Shown here in pieces: positions 1-13,421 of a DNA stretch of 64,000 bases. Position numbers and translations under genes: made by a program. The stretch covers positions 992,001-1,056,000 of the forward strand of contig SEMN01000141.1 in the NCBI GenBank assembly GCA_005408345.1, given 5' to 3'. Origin of the DNA: Macquaria australasica. Lineage: Eukaryota > Chordata > Actinopteri > Centrarchiformes > Percichthyidae. Position 1 is the first letter of the stretch; every line of letters begins with the position of its first letter. The notes under the pieces were generated by a model. The model had not been told where the DNA came from and did no database searches. It saw only the letters and a program-made list of their open reading frames with translations.

Positions 1-313
1 CTCGCATTTGCAATTGCTAAATGATGGAGGATGGTGCTACAAGCGAGCGAACAATGTTTTAACATTTGTTTTAACATTTCAGCTACAAAGGCTGGAAAGC
101 CTCGTGCTCAAGCCAAAAAAGCAAATGACACAGCAGTATTATTATTGCAGTGTTTTGTATTTTGCATGGTGATGTATTACCTTTTTACAGGCTATTTCTG
201 TTGGATCTCTGGTCTAATTAGCCACCTTATTCATCTCACTTGTGAATATATGACTTCATTGTTTGTTTTAGTTACAGACCACCTTGGATCAAGGGAGCGG
301 GAGCAGTTGGCAT

Positions 314-352
314 GGGGTGGAGGTGGTGGTGGGGGGTGGGGGGTGGGGGGGG
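314..352 (+). repeat. G-run cluster with quadruplex potential
   Basis: Four guanine runs (314-317, 331-336, 338-343 and 345-352) lie within 39 bases, mostly separated by single T residues. This meets the usual G-quadruplex sequence rule on the plus strand. It is not inside a recognised gene. Confidence 0.6.
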
Positions 353-924
353 TGTTGGCTGTGGAGGAGGAGATGAGTTCTATTAATGTTGTTGCAATTC
401 CTGCTGGTTGCCAATAGAGGTCGATAGAGGTCATAGATTACTTAACAGACCTTTAAATCAGCTTACTGCTGCCTGAGGGGAAAACATTTATCATAATACT
501 GCAGAGTTTTTCTGTTTTTGGAAGGGTTTTTTCAAATGGTTGCAATTGTAAATGCATGGGTGTGAGTGAGTCTGAGCAAAAAACTCTGCTTACAAATTAG
601 CTCTTGCGTAAGCACTTTCAGTGTTAGAATGAAATGACAACAATGCGGCAAGAGTGGCTCAAGCACAATGGAGTAGAGTGTTATTATTTCTGTTAAGTGA
701 AGGAGTGTGGGAGCACTTGAGGATGGTGGCCATCGGAAACCAGGCAGAGCTCAGTTTACACGTTGGTGCATCGAGCCACAGAGGCGTGTTGCTATAGAAG
801 CAAGGGCAGGTTTTACAAAGGGACATTACACACCTACACACTAAAGAACTGTTCACTTAATGTGCTCCTGAGGGACTGGCTCACTGCAGCACACTCTATT
901 CATCCCTCCCTCCTCTACCTTTCA

Positions 925-928
<4 letters not shown>

Positions 929-962
<34 letters not shown>
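929..962 (+). repeat. (TC)n microsatellite
   Basis: Uninterrupted TC dinucleotide tract of 17 units. Confidence 0.95.
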
Positions 963-966
<4 letters not shown>

Positions 967-2820
967 TTTTCACTATCTTCTCAGGGTGCAGGTGTCTAAT
1001 TCTGTGTATTAAAAACTGCCTGCAGTACTTAACTGTTGAATATTTCATGCCTTTTAATTTTTCCTGGTCACTTAAAGTAACTTTTACAATGTCTTTCCCT
1101 CCCTTTCTCCTTAGCTCTCCCTCTTTTTTTCTCACCACTCAAAATATATCTGCTGTTACTGTGGCAACATTTGCTGTATAGATGTACTCTACATTATCAT
1201 TATGAATAGAACTGACCCTAACATTTTACATTGAATGATGCAGGCTAACAACCCATTTTCTCCCACATGCTCTCCTCATCCTTCCAAATGAATCACATCA
1301 GAGGCAAAACTGGGGACTTCAGTGCTGACAGCAATGACAGTAACATACTTTATCATGGTGTTTCAAATCTCCATTGCAGTTATTAAATAGTCTAATGGAA
1401 ATCCCACAATGGCTTGACTGGACCGTTGAGGTTTGCTACGTGTGGGTGTGCCAAGGCCCAACATTCATAATGACCAGAATGGTTAAAAGCAGAGGAGAGC
1501 CAGCGCTGAATATTAATCATACATAAGAAATGACACAGGGCGGAACAGAATTTACAGCGTAGCCCCATGCTGTTCCATGAAGACAAAAATATACCAATCA
1601 AATGAAAAGGCTTTTGAAAATGCAATTAAACAGTGGCCCTGACTTAATTATGTTGCCTGTAGATACCAGTGGTTTTCATTAAGGATTTCATTGAATCTCT
1701 CCACCATTCTCCGTTTGACCCTGACCAACTGAAAGTGGACATTTTAACCTGCAGACTGTGTCCGCAGGTTAAAATGCTATTCATGAGCCGCTTCACTTCT
1801 TCATTTATAGAGCCACTTTGCCCCCTCAGGTATACTACAGTCCAGCACTTGGCTTCAATTCCATCCCTCCACTTCCATCAGGCGGTAGAGGGGGAGGAGG
1901 GAAGGGACAGCAGGGAGGTGGAAGAACGATGAGGTCTGGGGAGTGCATACCCCTGCAGAGTCAAACATCCCCAAACATTTCCAGGCATGCATTCATGGGA
2001 TCCTGCGGGACCTCTGTGATTAAGACCTGAATGAGACGAAGGGGTCGTGGATTGCAGTCAATCTCTTACAGGTCTCTGGGTCTCTCATTACTCATTGATT
2101 GTTCACCTAGAGCACTAGCACCATTCTGCAAAGTGCACTATATAATTACACTACAAAAAAAATTACACTTTCAACAAACACAAAATAATACACATACTCA
2201 TACACCCACAGGCAACACCTGGAATTTCCTGAGAGAGCACAGAGAAGAAAAAAATGCAGTAAAGTGTTTGAATAAATTCTATCTGAATAGAAACAATGTG
2301 CTCATCTGTCACAGTGGGTACCATTACAATGCTTCTCCTTGGAGCCTTCCTTTTTTATTTTTTATTTTTGTGCGATTGTATTTTGTGGTTTCTTTTTGGG
2401 TTTGATGGTGTAGATACATTGTCATGGGGATGTTTTTTGAGGTTGTCACAACCGACTGGGAGATTATAATTGAGGGACCCTGTGCTCCTGTGTTGTGTTT
2501 TTGAAAAACACTAATTATTTTCTCATTAGAAGATAATCAAGGATAAACCAGGTATTTAGCTTAAATCGAGCACTGATGGGGATACATCTAACACTTTAAA
2601 CATATTATTACCATAATTAATACTGTTAACATTAGCCCTTTGAGTCAGGGAGTCCTTTTATTTAAAATGGAGCAAAGTCACACCAGATTTTAATCATTAC
2701 ATAAGGGGGATTACAACAAGAAAGAATGATACTGATGTCTATTTTTGTGAGATGAGTTGGATAATTTACATGTAATTTGATTTTAATGTGTCTAAACCTC
2801 TGGTGGATTTTCTCACTTTG

Positions 2821-3060
2821 CAGTTCATAAGAATTTTAGAAGAGGTGACGCATATCCATTATTAATGATTGGCCTGTACAGCAACAATACATCACCTGTG
2901 CCCTTAACATGGCTAATTACGCATTCATAGGCCATAAGTAAGCAGGACAAATGAACTGTCTGTGCTTGCATTGCTCCATACTAATTACCTTAGTAAGCCA
3001 GATGCTAATTAGTTTTATTACCATCCATATGGTTAGTTTTAATTTATCACAAAACTGGCA
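2821..3060. promoter_or_regulatory. Candidate conserved noncoding element with TAATTA cluster
   Basis: Three TAATTA palindromes (2914-2919, 2982-2987, 3006-3011) and further ATTA cores lie within about 200 bases of otherwise non-repetitive sequence. This pattern is common in developmental enhancers bound by homeodomain proteins. Conservation cannot be shown from one sequence, so the call is inference only. Confidence 0.25.
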
Positions 3061-5873
3061 AATCTGTGTTTTGCCATCTTGATCTGATCTAATATGGTTA
3101 CAATATATATGATTACAAGATATATATTATATATATATAAGAAGTTGTTTCCAGCAACCTCAATGGACACAGTCATGCACGTATTAGAGGCCAGAAACAA
3201 GAATTCTGATTCATTACAATTCAATTAAGCTGGGGTCATGGCAGAGCCTCTCCTGGGCAGCTCCAGGTGGCGCAATAAACATCAGCCAGCGACAAACTCC
3301 CAGACAGAGATCTCTAAGAGCACAAAACCTGCAGAGATAGAGGTCAGCCATGTTAACTGGATCCTTAGAGAGCAGAGCAGATCTATACCCCGCAGGCGAG
3401 CTGAAAGACCACCAGCTACAATAGGATTTGAGTATTACAGCAGACACGGGAACAGACAATATACTGTGTGCTACTACTGCACCCAGGGATTTTATGAACG
3501 GGGTGTTGGTACAGTATGTAGGTGGTGGATATGGAGAATATGGAGGCCCAAGCATGCACAGTGACATCTGCCCAGCACAAAGCTACAGAGGTCGAGCTGT
3601 TATAGAGTAAACTACTACCATGTTGATCACAATGCAGGGACATATCACCCAGGGACAATGGCATGGTTCTTTTATATAATTTTATAGTTTTTGGACAATG
3701 ATGGAGTTCTAGTACAGTATGGAGGCATAAGATTCGTCAGACTGTGGATACACGCAAAACTTGTTATTTGCATATAACAGTTTAGTTTCAGATCATCTGT
3801 TTTCAGTAACAGACACAAACTTTCAATAAACCTGGTTTGTGGAACAAAAACTTTTCGGTCAGCCCTATTCTTGGAACAGTAAATTTAGGGATTCCCTAAA
3901 TTTTAGTTCAACCAATCTGTTTAAATAGCCAGTTTTGTCTTTTTAGACTACCCCGCTGAACATCCTTCATTGTTGTTAGAATGATTTTTCAATCAGTGCA
4001 AAACCCTGGTAGAAATATTGACTGTAGAAACAGATATCATAAACATTATTTGATGCAATGCCTTCCAAAATCTTTTTTCCTTTGTAATATTTGTGCAAGC
4101 ACAGCTCAAGCACTGCAAGCCAAGTTCTAAGATGTAACTGTCTAATACTGTCTAACATTGCAGGCTATTTACCATAGTGGATTTATTATGATTGGTTGCA
4201 ACAATATGATTCATTCTAATAATAATTTTCTGTATTTATATTTGTATTCACAGCAGCTCCTCACCGAGCAAGACCTGCTACTGTTTGTTATACAAACATT
4301 TGAGGTCATTCAGGTTAGCGAGCTGGCATTCGTTATGAAAACAGAATGCTAACATTTAGCACACTGAGAAGGACTCTTTCTGAGCAACATCCGTGGCAAT
4401 AAATAAAACATTTGTCAGGTTCAGAGTGTTCAGATTATTTATTCTATATTTCAGCATGTGTAGCAACAAGGTTTGGGATAAATAGCAACTGCTGGACACA
4501 AGAGCAGAACACCTGACAGGAACAATTTTATTTCAGTATAATAAGGTGCTGTATTGGTTTGTTCTTTGTTGATTAGCTACATTATCCATTGTAACAGACC
4601 CAAATGTGACCCTTAATCTGGTAAAAGCAGCACAACTTTTGTGCAACTAGTTGCAGGCAAAACAAAATGTGATGTCACCTAACTTATCCTGAACAACCAA
4701 AATGATGATATAACCCCAAATCATGTTTTTCATGAGATACTATTATTCTAAACAAATCAAACACGTCTGTAGCATTCAAGCTGCACCATGTAATGGTTTA
4801 CATGGCTGAATAATAACCTTACTGACAGGGAAGACTGGAGCAGGATAAGTGTTGGACCACCCTAAGCTTGAGGGCAAAAGCATAGCTCCAGGTGAATCAG
4901 GCCAAATTAGGCAGTAGATGGTGGAATCAGGACGGCTCTGAGGGCCCCTGGTCCTCTGCTCTGGTCCATCTCCCTGACAGAGCCTCAACTCCAAACACCA
5001 GCGCTCTAATTAAAGGTTAGGCAGATTCCTCCACATTTCATCCAGTGAGCAGGGCAGGACAACAGGGATACATAGGTAAAGAGCCACGGTAATTACTGGT
5101 TTTCAGTATGCAGTCATGGACAAGATGATATGAAAAGCATCGGGCACATTTACCAGCCTATGTTAGGGAGAAAAAAAGATGTAAGGAGATTTTTATCTTC
5201 GTTTCATTAACTTGTGTTCTGCAATTTTAAATCTTTTTCATCGGTTTCCTCCTACTGCCATGTGTGACAGTCACCCATTCAAAAACTAGCCTGAAAATTA
5301 GTTAACCTGTGAATGTCAGTTAACATGAATGATACCTAATGTAAGGCATTCAAAGTCCTGCTGTGTCACTGTGGGTGTGTGTTAATGTTTTTTTTCTGAG
5401 GCCATAGAGGTGTAAAAGTAGCTGCTTTTCCAGGGTTTAGGGTGCCTGTTAATCCCCTGCCTGTGTGGTTATGGAGGTAAAACACATTTTCGTGCCCATG
5501 CTCTGTAGAACGCTGCACTGGTGTGTGGCTTAAGCTCCAAGCAACAGGGAAGGGAAGATTCAGCCATTTTTTCCTTGGGAGAGAATTTTTTCCAGTGTCG
5601 TGCTGTTGGACGCGTGTATTTTGGGGATTAGTGGCTTAATCGACCTTGTAATGGGGAGATCAGAGTGGCATGCAGGCATGGAGAGAAGTGCACACACACA
5701 TGCTGATACACACATATACTGTATTCTCTCACGCACACATTCATATTTAGGCAAACACACTTAAGCACACAAATCTGCGCATCCTTACTTTATTAAAAAC
5801 ACACACCCATCGTAAGACGCTCTCCTTTATTTCATAGGCCACCGCACTGACTGAAACCAAATACAACCTTTTC

Positions 5874-5876
<3 letters not shown>

Positions 5877-5910
<34 letters not shown>
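5877..5910 (+). repeat. (CA)n microsatellite
   Basis: Uninterrupted AC/CA tract of about 17 units inside a broader CA-rich stretch (about 5690-5910). Confidence 0.95.
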
Positions 5911-5913
<3 letters not shown>

Positions 5914-6640
5914 TAACCTCATACTTCTCCCCAACAGCCAGAAAATGTACACTCACACCACATAGTATACCAGAGTACATTGGACACCTTATCGCTGCTT
6001 CCACCCACTGCTCCCTCTGTAATATGCTGCGGTTCTGCGGGTACATTGCACTGCAGACCGAGGGCTCTCCGGGGGGTCAGTGTATTGTCTCAGTGAACAA
6101 TGAGCACTCTGGCTAATGCTTCTGTGGACTCGAGAGGTCAGCCCTGTGAGTCACCCTCTCCGTCTATGAATTTCCTACAAAACATGTCCATCTCTCTCTC
6201 TTTCATTCTTTCCCTGAGGGTTTGTTTGCCCACTCTGCCCGGGTCACTCCTCTTTCTGACTGGTGTGGAGGGGTGATTGAAGTTGCGGGACTGGAGGGTG
6301 GGGTGTATGGGAGTAATACGCGTGTTATCTCATATCAGCGGCAGTCGTGGAATCCAGTGCAGCGCAGCTGATAAGATGAACAAACAGTTGGGATCATTAG
6401 AGCGAAGACATTGTGTAATCACCGCTCTAATCTCCCCCTAATCCCAACATCTCCAACCAGCCAGGGGCTCCAAACCACACGGGCCCATACGCCAGTCCAA
6501 TAGCCTGGCCTCTGTATACACACACACGCACACATACTCAATGCACAAACCCACACACCTTATACACACGTGATGCCACTCAGGCAACATAACTCTCACG
6601 CAAAACAAAAACACATGCAAACAGTGCAGCCAGGCAGCCC

Positions 6641-6667
6641 CACACACACACACACACACACACACAC
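6641..6667 (+). repeat. (CA)n microsatellite
   Basis: Pure CA dinucleotide tract of about 13 units. A second, imperfect CA-rich patch lies just before it at about 6520-6570. Confidence 0.95.
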
Positions 6668-9600
6668 CAACTCTCTCCACATTCCACTTTTTTTGTTTCT
6701 AAACTAATAACAGGCTGTGCGCACATGGCCAACCCAGAGGAAAAAATCAATACTCTCTCAGACAAAATCAAGATTTCTTTTATCCTTCTATTTATTCTCT
6801 TTGGCTTCCCCCCATCACTCTGTTTCCTCTCTCTCTCCCTCTCCCTTTACCTCAATCGACATCATCAGCTTCTTGATCTCAGCGGAAGTCCTTGGAGCGT
6901 CGGGCACTAGTCACTCCACTGGCAGATCTTTGGTGGTACTCACCCTCTGAGGCTGATCGATTAAAATAATAAGATATTTTCCCAGGATGCTCATCTTGTC
7001 TCCGTGACTCAGACCTCTGCCCTGGCCCAGTCCATTCCCAGTTCATCTGTGTGTAACAAAGTCGACCCTTGCAACAACAGGTCAAGCCTCCCTATTCTAG
7101 CCTCTACATGTGTTTGAAAGGAACTCCTGGATCAGCTCCAGCTCTCTCATCGCCCCAGGACAAAGAATCCAGCCACAAATGATGAGCTGTGACAGAAGCC
7201 TGCAGATGATGGTAAAATACCCAGACCTGCTACTGTGCACAGACACACTGGACAAACAGAGAAAGAAAAGGAGGGAGGCCAGTGGGGGAAACAAGGGGAA
7301 AGAGGGTGCAGAGGAGACACCACAGCCTCCAATCTATCCATACTGAGATACTTTTCATCTCTAATGAGAAAGACAAATAGAATATCTCTGTTTCTGGGCT
7401 CTTGGACAATAGAGGAAAAATACCCAAACAGAGGAGGGGCTGAGGAAGATGGGCAAGGAGAAGATGATAGTTTGCGTTTTCCTGCTGGCTGCAGTGATTG
7501 CACACTGGCAGGGAGAGAGTGGGGATGTGAAGCGAGGAAGACATGGAGAGGCAGATATAATGCAGCATGTTTTTTTCTCTTTTTTGTAAAGCTTTGGCAC
7601 CATCAAAATGCCTCAGTCATGCCAATAAAGCCTGTTTGAAATTAATTGAATTGACAGAGGCAGCCAGCGAGAGAAAGACGGGGAACAGAGGGAAGAGAGG
7701 GGAGAAAGGTGTCAGAACAGGGAAAAGGAAAACTCATTACAATCCAGTTTTTTTTTTATAATATATAGATCCCTCATTTTGTCTCTGCAGTATGTTTTAT
7801 TTATTTGAAGTTAGTAGCTTAATGAGATCCCAGTGGTACTACAATAGCTAAGAATGAGGAAAAGTGAGAGAGAGACAAGAGAGATGGGAGACAAATAATC
7901 TCAGTAAAAGAGGGAGGGAGGGATGCAGGCATGCAAAGAAACAGAAGAGAAGAAGAAGGGCTATGGATCAGAACAACAGAGGAAATGTAATGTTGGCAAA
8001 AGAGGACAGGAGAAATTATACCATAATGCACCAGCTCACTGTAAAGTGCATTACAGCTCTCCCGTAAAGCAGTTGCAAACAGTTGCTTTTTCACGTTTTT
8101 CTGCACCCGTTCTGATAGATATACATCCAAACTCCTGGGAAAAGACAAAGGCATGTCCAGCCAGGCCGTTGTGAGCTCGAATGAGATGAAGCCCAATGCA
8201 GATTGCATACCTCAACCCTGGCTGAGAGAGACTGGCCACAGTGCCGCGGCACCCGGCCAGCTCTTTGTGCCGAGCAAAGGAATGGAAAACAGATGCCACA
8301 TAAAATGCCCTGGCATGGGGGCTGTATATTGATTCATTTGCTGTATTTTCTCTCTTTAAACAATGCTGCTTTATTACTTAGCTAAATATGCTGTATGGTT
8401 GCATGAGCATGCACACACTGTGGAGTGTGGACTTTGTGCGTGTGTTTATGCTCCGATGTGTATCTAAGCTTCTTTGTGTACGTACCCGTTCCAACATTTT
8501 CTCTCTAGCGCAGCAATTGAAAAAGTTGAAAGACCAGCACAGTAGCAAGTTTTAAGTGTCTGTGATTAAACTGCACACAGATCCTTTTTAAGATCCGCAA
8601 GTAGATATTTCCTAGTGTAATCTTCAAAATTGATAATGCGTCTCTGCTACTTGGCAACCTCTTGTTATCTGAAGTACAGGAAACAGGTGAGGTGCCCTAC
8701 AGAGAAATAAGATCAACATTCTCCTGGGCTGCAGGTCAGACCTGGAGTGACTCATGAACACAATCTGCCTGTATTTATTTTTTTTATTTTTTTTTACTTT
8801 TCTCACATAATACAAAACCATTTTCTCCTCACGTTAGACTTGATCACCAGAACTGTATGACTTTTTCTTCCTTTGTCAGGAGAATATGTATCCTCTCTTT
8901 AACATGCTTTTAACATGCATGTCCTCCTCTTTCTTATCGCCTGCTTCCACTCTCACAGTGTAGTCCATCCACGCTGCATACACTCATTCCCTTCACCAAG
9001 GTTCATAGCTGTCTCATAAATGTCAAGCTCTCACTTTTCCAGAGTTGGATATTGCTTGATGCCCGCTACCTCATGTTGTTTGCAACTCTGGGTGAAGGGA
9101 GGAGGTGGTGGAGGGCTTTTTTCTGTTTTTTGGCAGGGTTGGAAGGGGCAAAAGGGGTAATGAAAAGGTATGTGTGACGAATTGAGGCAAAGGGCGAGGA
9201 GGCAAGCTGTGTGGCGATGAAGAGAGGAGAGGAGATGAGGGCACAGCAGAGGGGGGAAAGTCTGTGAAAAAATGCAGAGTTGAAGGGTTTGGAAGAGCAG
9301 AATCAGCACTTATGCAAACACTCAGAGGAGCTAGCCACACGCACGCACACACACTGACACACACACACCTGTACATAGCTATCCAGTGAGTTTTGCTGTA
9401 GCACCGTTACGAATATCTTCCATATCAGGATGTCATGCTGGGCAGAGTCGGCTCTTGGAACAGCGACTCCCTGTTGCGCTGTGAGGCTATTACATGGTCT
9501 AACAGAGCTCGACTAATAACACGGACCGGATCAGCCACTTCCCACTTCCTCCTCAGATCATCACGTATCACAGGAGTTGGGGCATTTTTACCACCCACTC

Positions 9601-12353
9601 ATGCCAGAGACCTCTCTCAACCCTAATCCAACACACACCGCAAACTAGTCCTCTTTTTCTATTGCAAACCTCCTGATCTCCCATACACGGCCTACATCCC
9701 ATAAAACATAAATCAATTGTTGCCATTGGTCAGTTGGCGGCCATCCACTGTCAGTGTTTTATTGTGCTTTGTTTGGCTGTTGCCGTTAATCTGTTTGAAT
9801 AGCTGTGGGGGGCTTTCCAAAAGCACTTCCCACTGAATTTACTGTCTTGGTGGCTGAGCACACATCTGTCTTTTCCTCAAACAGAATTCACACCCAAATT
9901 CACAGTCCAAATCTTACACACATAAACACCTCCAAACCCCCAATCCCCAAATCCCTGATTAGTAATTGTGTGAGCATGCATGTGTGTTTGCATATTGTGG
10001 GGTTGAGTTGTGTTGGCCACTGAATGGGTGATTTCTTTTTTTCAGTTTGTGTTTTGTGCTGTGCCACTGATTGAATCAATTCTATTGACTGACCTGAGCG
10101 ATAAAGAGAGATGACACGTGAAAATCATTGTATTAAACAGTAAGGTGTTATCGACTCTCATAATGTTGCAATTGCGCCAAGCTGAAATGTCTCCCTGATT
10201 GGGTTTTAGATCCCATGCGCTGCTACCATAGCTTTTAAAAGGGATCCTTAAGATTCGCTTCAGTGCTTTCTGTGGTGCAAAATGAACCTACAACAACAGA
10301 GCAGAGAATAAAGGCGCCATTGGTCTTTTTCTTTCTACAAAGAGCGCTGTGCTCTTCCTCCACAGCCAGCTAGAGGCGGTGATTTAGCAGTCGACTGCAA
10401 GGTAAACATGAGTAGCAGTATTACAAACTGTTTAATCAGTATGCCACTGTTTTTCCATGTGTATATGTTAGTGCCAGACAACGCACTTAGCTTTAGGTGG
10501 CACAAGATTGCATAAGATGGTGGAAACTGACTTAAGTCTGTGTGTATGTACAAAAAGAGGTCCTTTGGGAGACTGTAATGGAACACCATTAGAGGAGTCA
10601 CAAGCACCAGTCTGTATAGCTTTATTGCAAGCGGTGGCGCACTAACTGCCAAGTGTGTTTTCACCAGGATGGAGCATTTTACACAAGACACACCCGCAGG
10701 CATAATGTCTGTCACTCTGCCTCTCTGTCTGTCTGTTTCTCTCTCTACCCGTCTCTCATACGACACGTCCACGCACGCACGCACTCCTGTCAAGCCCCTC
10801 CCTTGCCTCAGTCCTCCATTTTTTTCCCTCCATCAACTCGGTGACACCCAGCAGTGGGCCGTGACATTACAGAAAAACACAGCAAGAGAAGGGGGGGGAT
10901 TGCAGAAAAAGAGGTATAGAAAGTGTGAAGGCAAGAGGGAGATATTTAAAGAAGGGGTTACGAGGGTGGGAGCTTGAAAAAAGATTGAGAGGGAGCAAGT
11001 GGTGGAGTGAGGGACATGTGAGTGATTTCCTCAATGTCATGAGGCAACATGGGGGCGGCTGCAGCCACGGGTGAAGGAGCGGTGAAGCAAGCTTGATGGC
11101 CTACACATCTGATGAGAGGAACTGGTCCCCTTGAAAGAAAGAGCTCAATAATTCAAAGGGAGGTGGAAAAAGAGAGAGTGGAGGAGAAGGAGGCGACAGA
11201 AAGGGAGCTGCTGGCTGACAGGCGTTTAGAATATACTGTATTTAGAGGGCTGGAGGGCGAGAGGGTGAGTGTTGATCGCCAACAGGTCAGAAATTATCAG
11301 TCAACACCAACACTACTCCTGATGCATGTGGACATCAGACGTGCCAGAAAACACCTTGCCGGTGTGCCAGTGTGTGTGGTCCAGAGGCAGAATTCCTGGC
11401 GCATTTGCAGTGCAACGAAATCTGTCGCGCTTTGTTCCCAGGTAAGCTCTTTGTGCAGGACATCAGTTTGGAACAATTCATTCACACTGGCAGCCGCACA
11501 GTATGGCCACAATCAGAGCTGCCACCAGCCTGCAGTGCAGACACAAGCAGAGGAATTATACTCTTATGAAAACCATGGGGATCCATTCAGGGCCCCAACG
11601 CTCAATGCACAACTCCATTCTGTATAGCAAATGCTGTGTCATTTGTCTCAACCAGCACAGTGTTCAGAATGACAGTGAAGAAAATGTGCTGCAGATATAG
11701 CATAGTGAACTTCCATTTGTCTTGTGAGAGGTAAGACACCCGGCACTTACATAGCATGTAATGAGGGTGACACGGTAAGAAAAAGGAATGAAGGGACATT
11801 AATTCAGAGATTTTGCTCTTAGCTAAATTAATGTTGAGCAGGATGAGAATTAAAAAGAGGTCACAGTGGGTGAAGCTGTGACAAGAGGACACAGATTAGA
11901 ATTCTTCATAATGCAGTAGCTTTAAATTTATTTCTAAGGGCCAAATTCTATTCTCACCATGTTGAAAAGTTTTAGAAATCTGGAATTGTTCCTAAGTTGG
12001 ATGATAATAGCCAAGCTAATTAGAAGCTGGCTTCAATTAAGCATTAAGCAACAAGATAATCTCAGCCATTTCTCCAACCTCTAATTTGAGCGCAGATATT
12101 CATTTATGTGAAAAATGGTATTCATTTTCCCACATACATAAATATTCATCTCAGACTCGCTGAAATGGTGCTTTTCAGCTTGATAGTTTTCCTGACATTA
12201 AAGCTGGTGCGTGATGGGGCTGCAGTGCATCCTGCTGGTTGAGCACAAGCACAACAAGCCTCACACCCTCCCCTACTGTATGTGGCCACTTGACCAACTC
12301 CTGCTTTATCTACAGTTTGTCATTTACAGCAGGAGCTCTCTGCAAACTCAGCC

Positions 12354-12411
12354 CTGATTGAAGTTAAACTGGAATGCAGAGACTGATTGAAGCTAAACTG
12401 GAATGCAGAGC
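12354..12411 (+). repeat. 29-bp tandem duplication
   Basis: Two adjacent 29-base units (12354-12382 and 12383-12411) differ by a single internal T/C change and their final base. The start of a third unit (CTGATT) follows. The near-identity points to a recent local duplication. Confidence 0.85.
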
Positions 12412-13344
12412 CTGATTTTGAGCAGGACTGATAAAACTCTGAAGTTATATTACTTCTACTTACTTCTACTTATTTTCCCAGCTCACAGACTGAATTGGAT
12501 CTTTGACTTGTAGAGTTTACAGCCTTAGAATTATTTTAGAGTTGCCAAACATGTCAGTTGCTATCACATGATTAACCTACCACCTACTGCTGCACCGTTC
12601 TCAGATAAAACACATTGATGAGATTTAGAGCTGTGCTATAGTTGTTCTTCAGGTAACTCCTACAGCAATTCCGGTGATGCCCAAATGAATTATTCTCTAT
12701 TAATCCTACACAGACATGCAGCGCTTGAATCGCAGTTGGAACAATAGACACAAATTTACAAAGCATAAGAACATCAACAAATCTTCATGTCTCAGATGTG
12801 AGTTCAAAGGAATTTTAAAATGCTTACGCTAACAGAGTGCACATACAGCTTCCAAACTGAGGTCTGGGATTTGGGATTGCAACTAGTATACCTACAGTAG
12901 TGTCTGCTCACACTAATTGTCACTCCTTTTTTTTAATAATTTTTTAAATTTTTTTATTATAAGTCAAGTTTTGTGTCAGATCAGAAAAAAACAGAATAAA
13001 GAAAAAGATTCATACACAGCATTAAAACACATTTCTTCATTGGTTTGCAATAATTAAAATAAACAAACAGTCCAATAAAGTGGGTCATAAGTCTTTGGCA
13101 TTGAGTTCTGGATGATTCCACCTTTTAGCACTATTTTGACTTTGACTTTCCTACTCAACTGTATTTCCAAAGTACTTCAATTTTTGTAGCGCAAGCAGAA
13201 AATTTTAGCCTAAGCACTCTAGAGGATCTAAACACTTTTGCACTCATGACTCCTAAAAGACCTATGAGTGCAACTCTGTGATATTCCCTTTACACATGCA
13301 TGCATGGACACAACTAACGGTGTGAAGTTATGAACACTACTGAG

Positions 13345-13421
13345 GATAGCGCAATGCAATTATCCTGATGTTGTTATAAGGGTTTGATCATTTATCCCTT
13401 GAGCAGCCCTGCAGCTTTTTG
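13345..13421 (+). repeat. Dispersed repeat, copy 1
   Basis: This segment resembles 16580-16659 in the same orientation. Both contain GCAATGCAA, then the core GGTTTGATCATTT, then a CCC(T)TG-GAGC-GCCCT block, with small indels between. The similarity suggests an old interspersed element such as a SINE or MITE, but the family was not recognised. Confidence 0.45.

Noticed and set aside
31..417. 128-aa plus-strand open frame at the left edge
   Set aside because: Ends in a poly-Gly run from the G-rich repeat; no domain, no splice context and a random-looking composition.
3214..3567. Overlapping open frames of 108-117 aa on both strands
   Set aside because: Several frames are open together because the stretch is poor in stop words. 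Peptides are rich in Arg/Trp or Pro/Ser with no recognisable motif, and the borders lack convincing splice sites.
7235..7639. Overlapping frames on both strands near 7.1-7.6 kb
   Set aside because: Purine-rich low-complexity DNA gives Glu/Gly/Arg-rich peptides on one strand and Ser/Pro/Leu-rich ones on the other; no domain.
10335..10793. 152-aa minus-strand frame
   Set aside because: The longest frame in the desert, but it has no recognisable domain and no conserved motif pattern.
11112..11627. 171-aa plus-strand frame
   Set aside because: The first half is purine-rich, giving Glu/Lys/Arg repeats. A donor-like CAG/GTAAGC at 11441 falls inside, but no matching acceptor or protein similarity was recognised.
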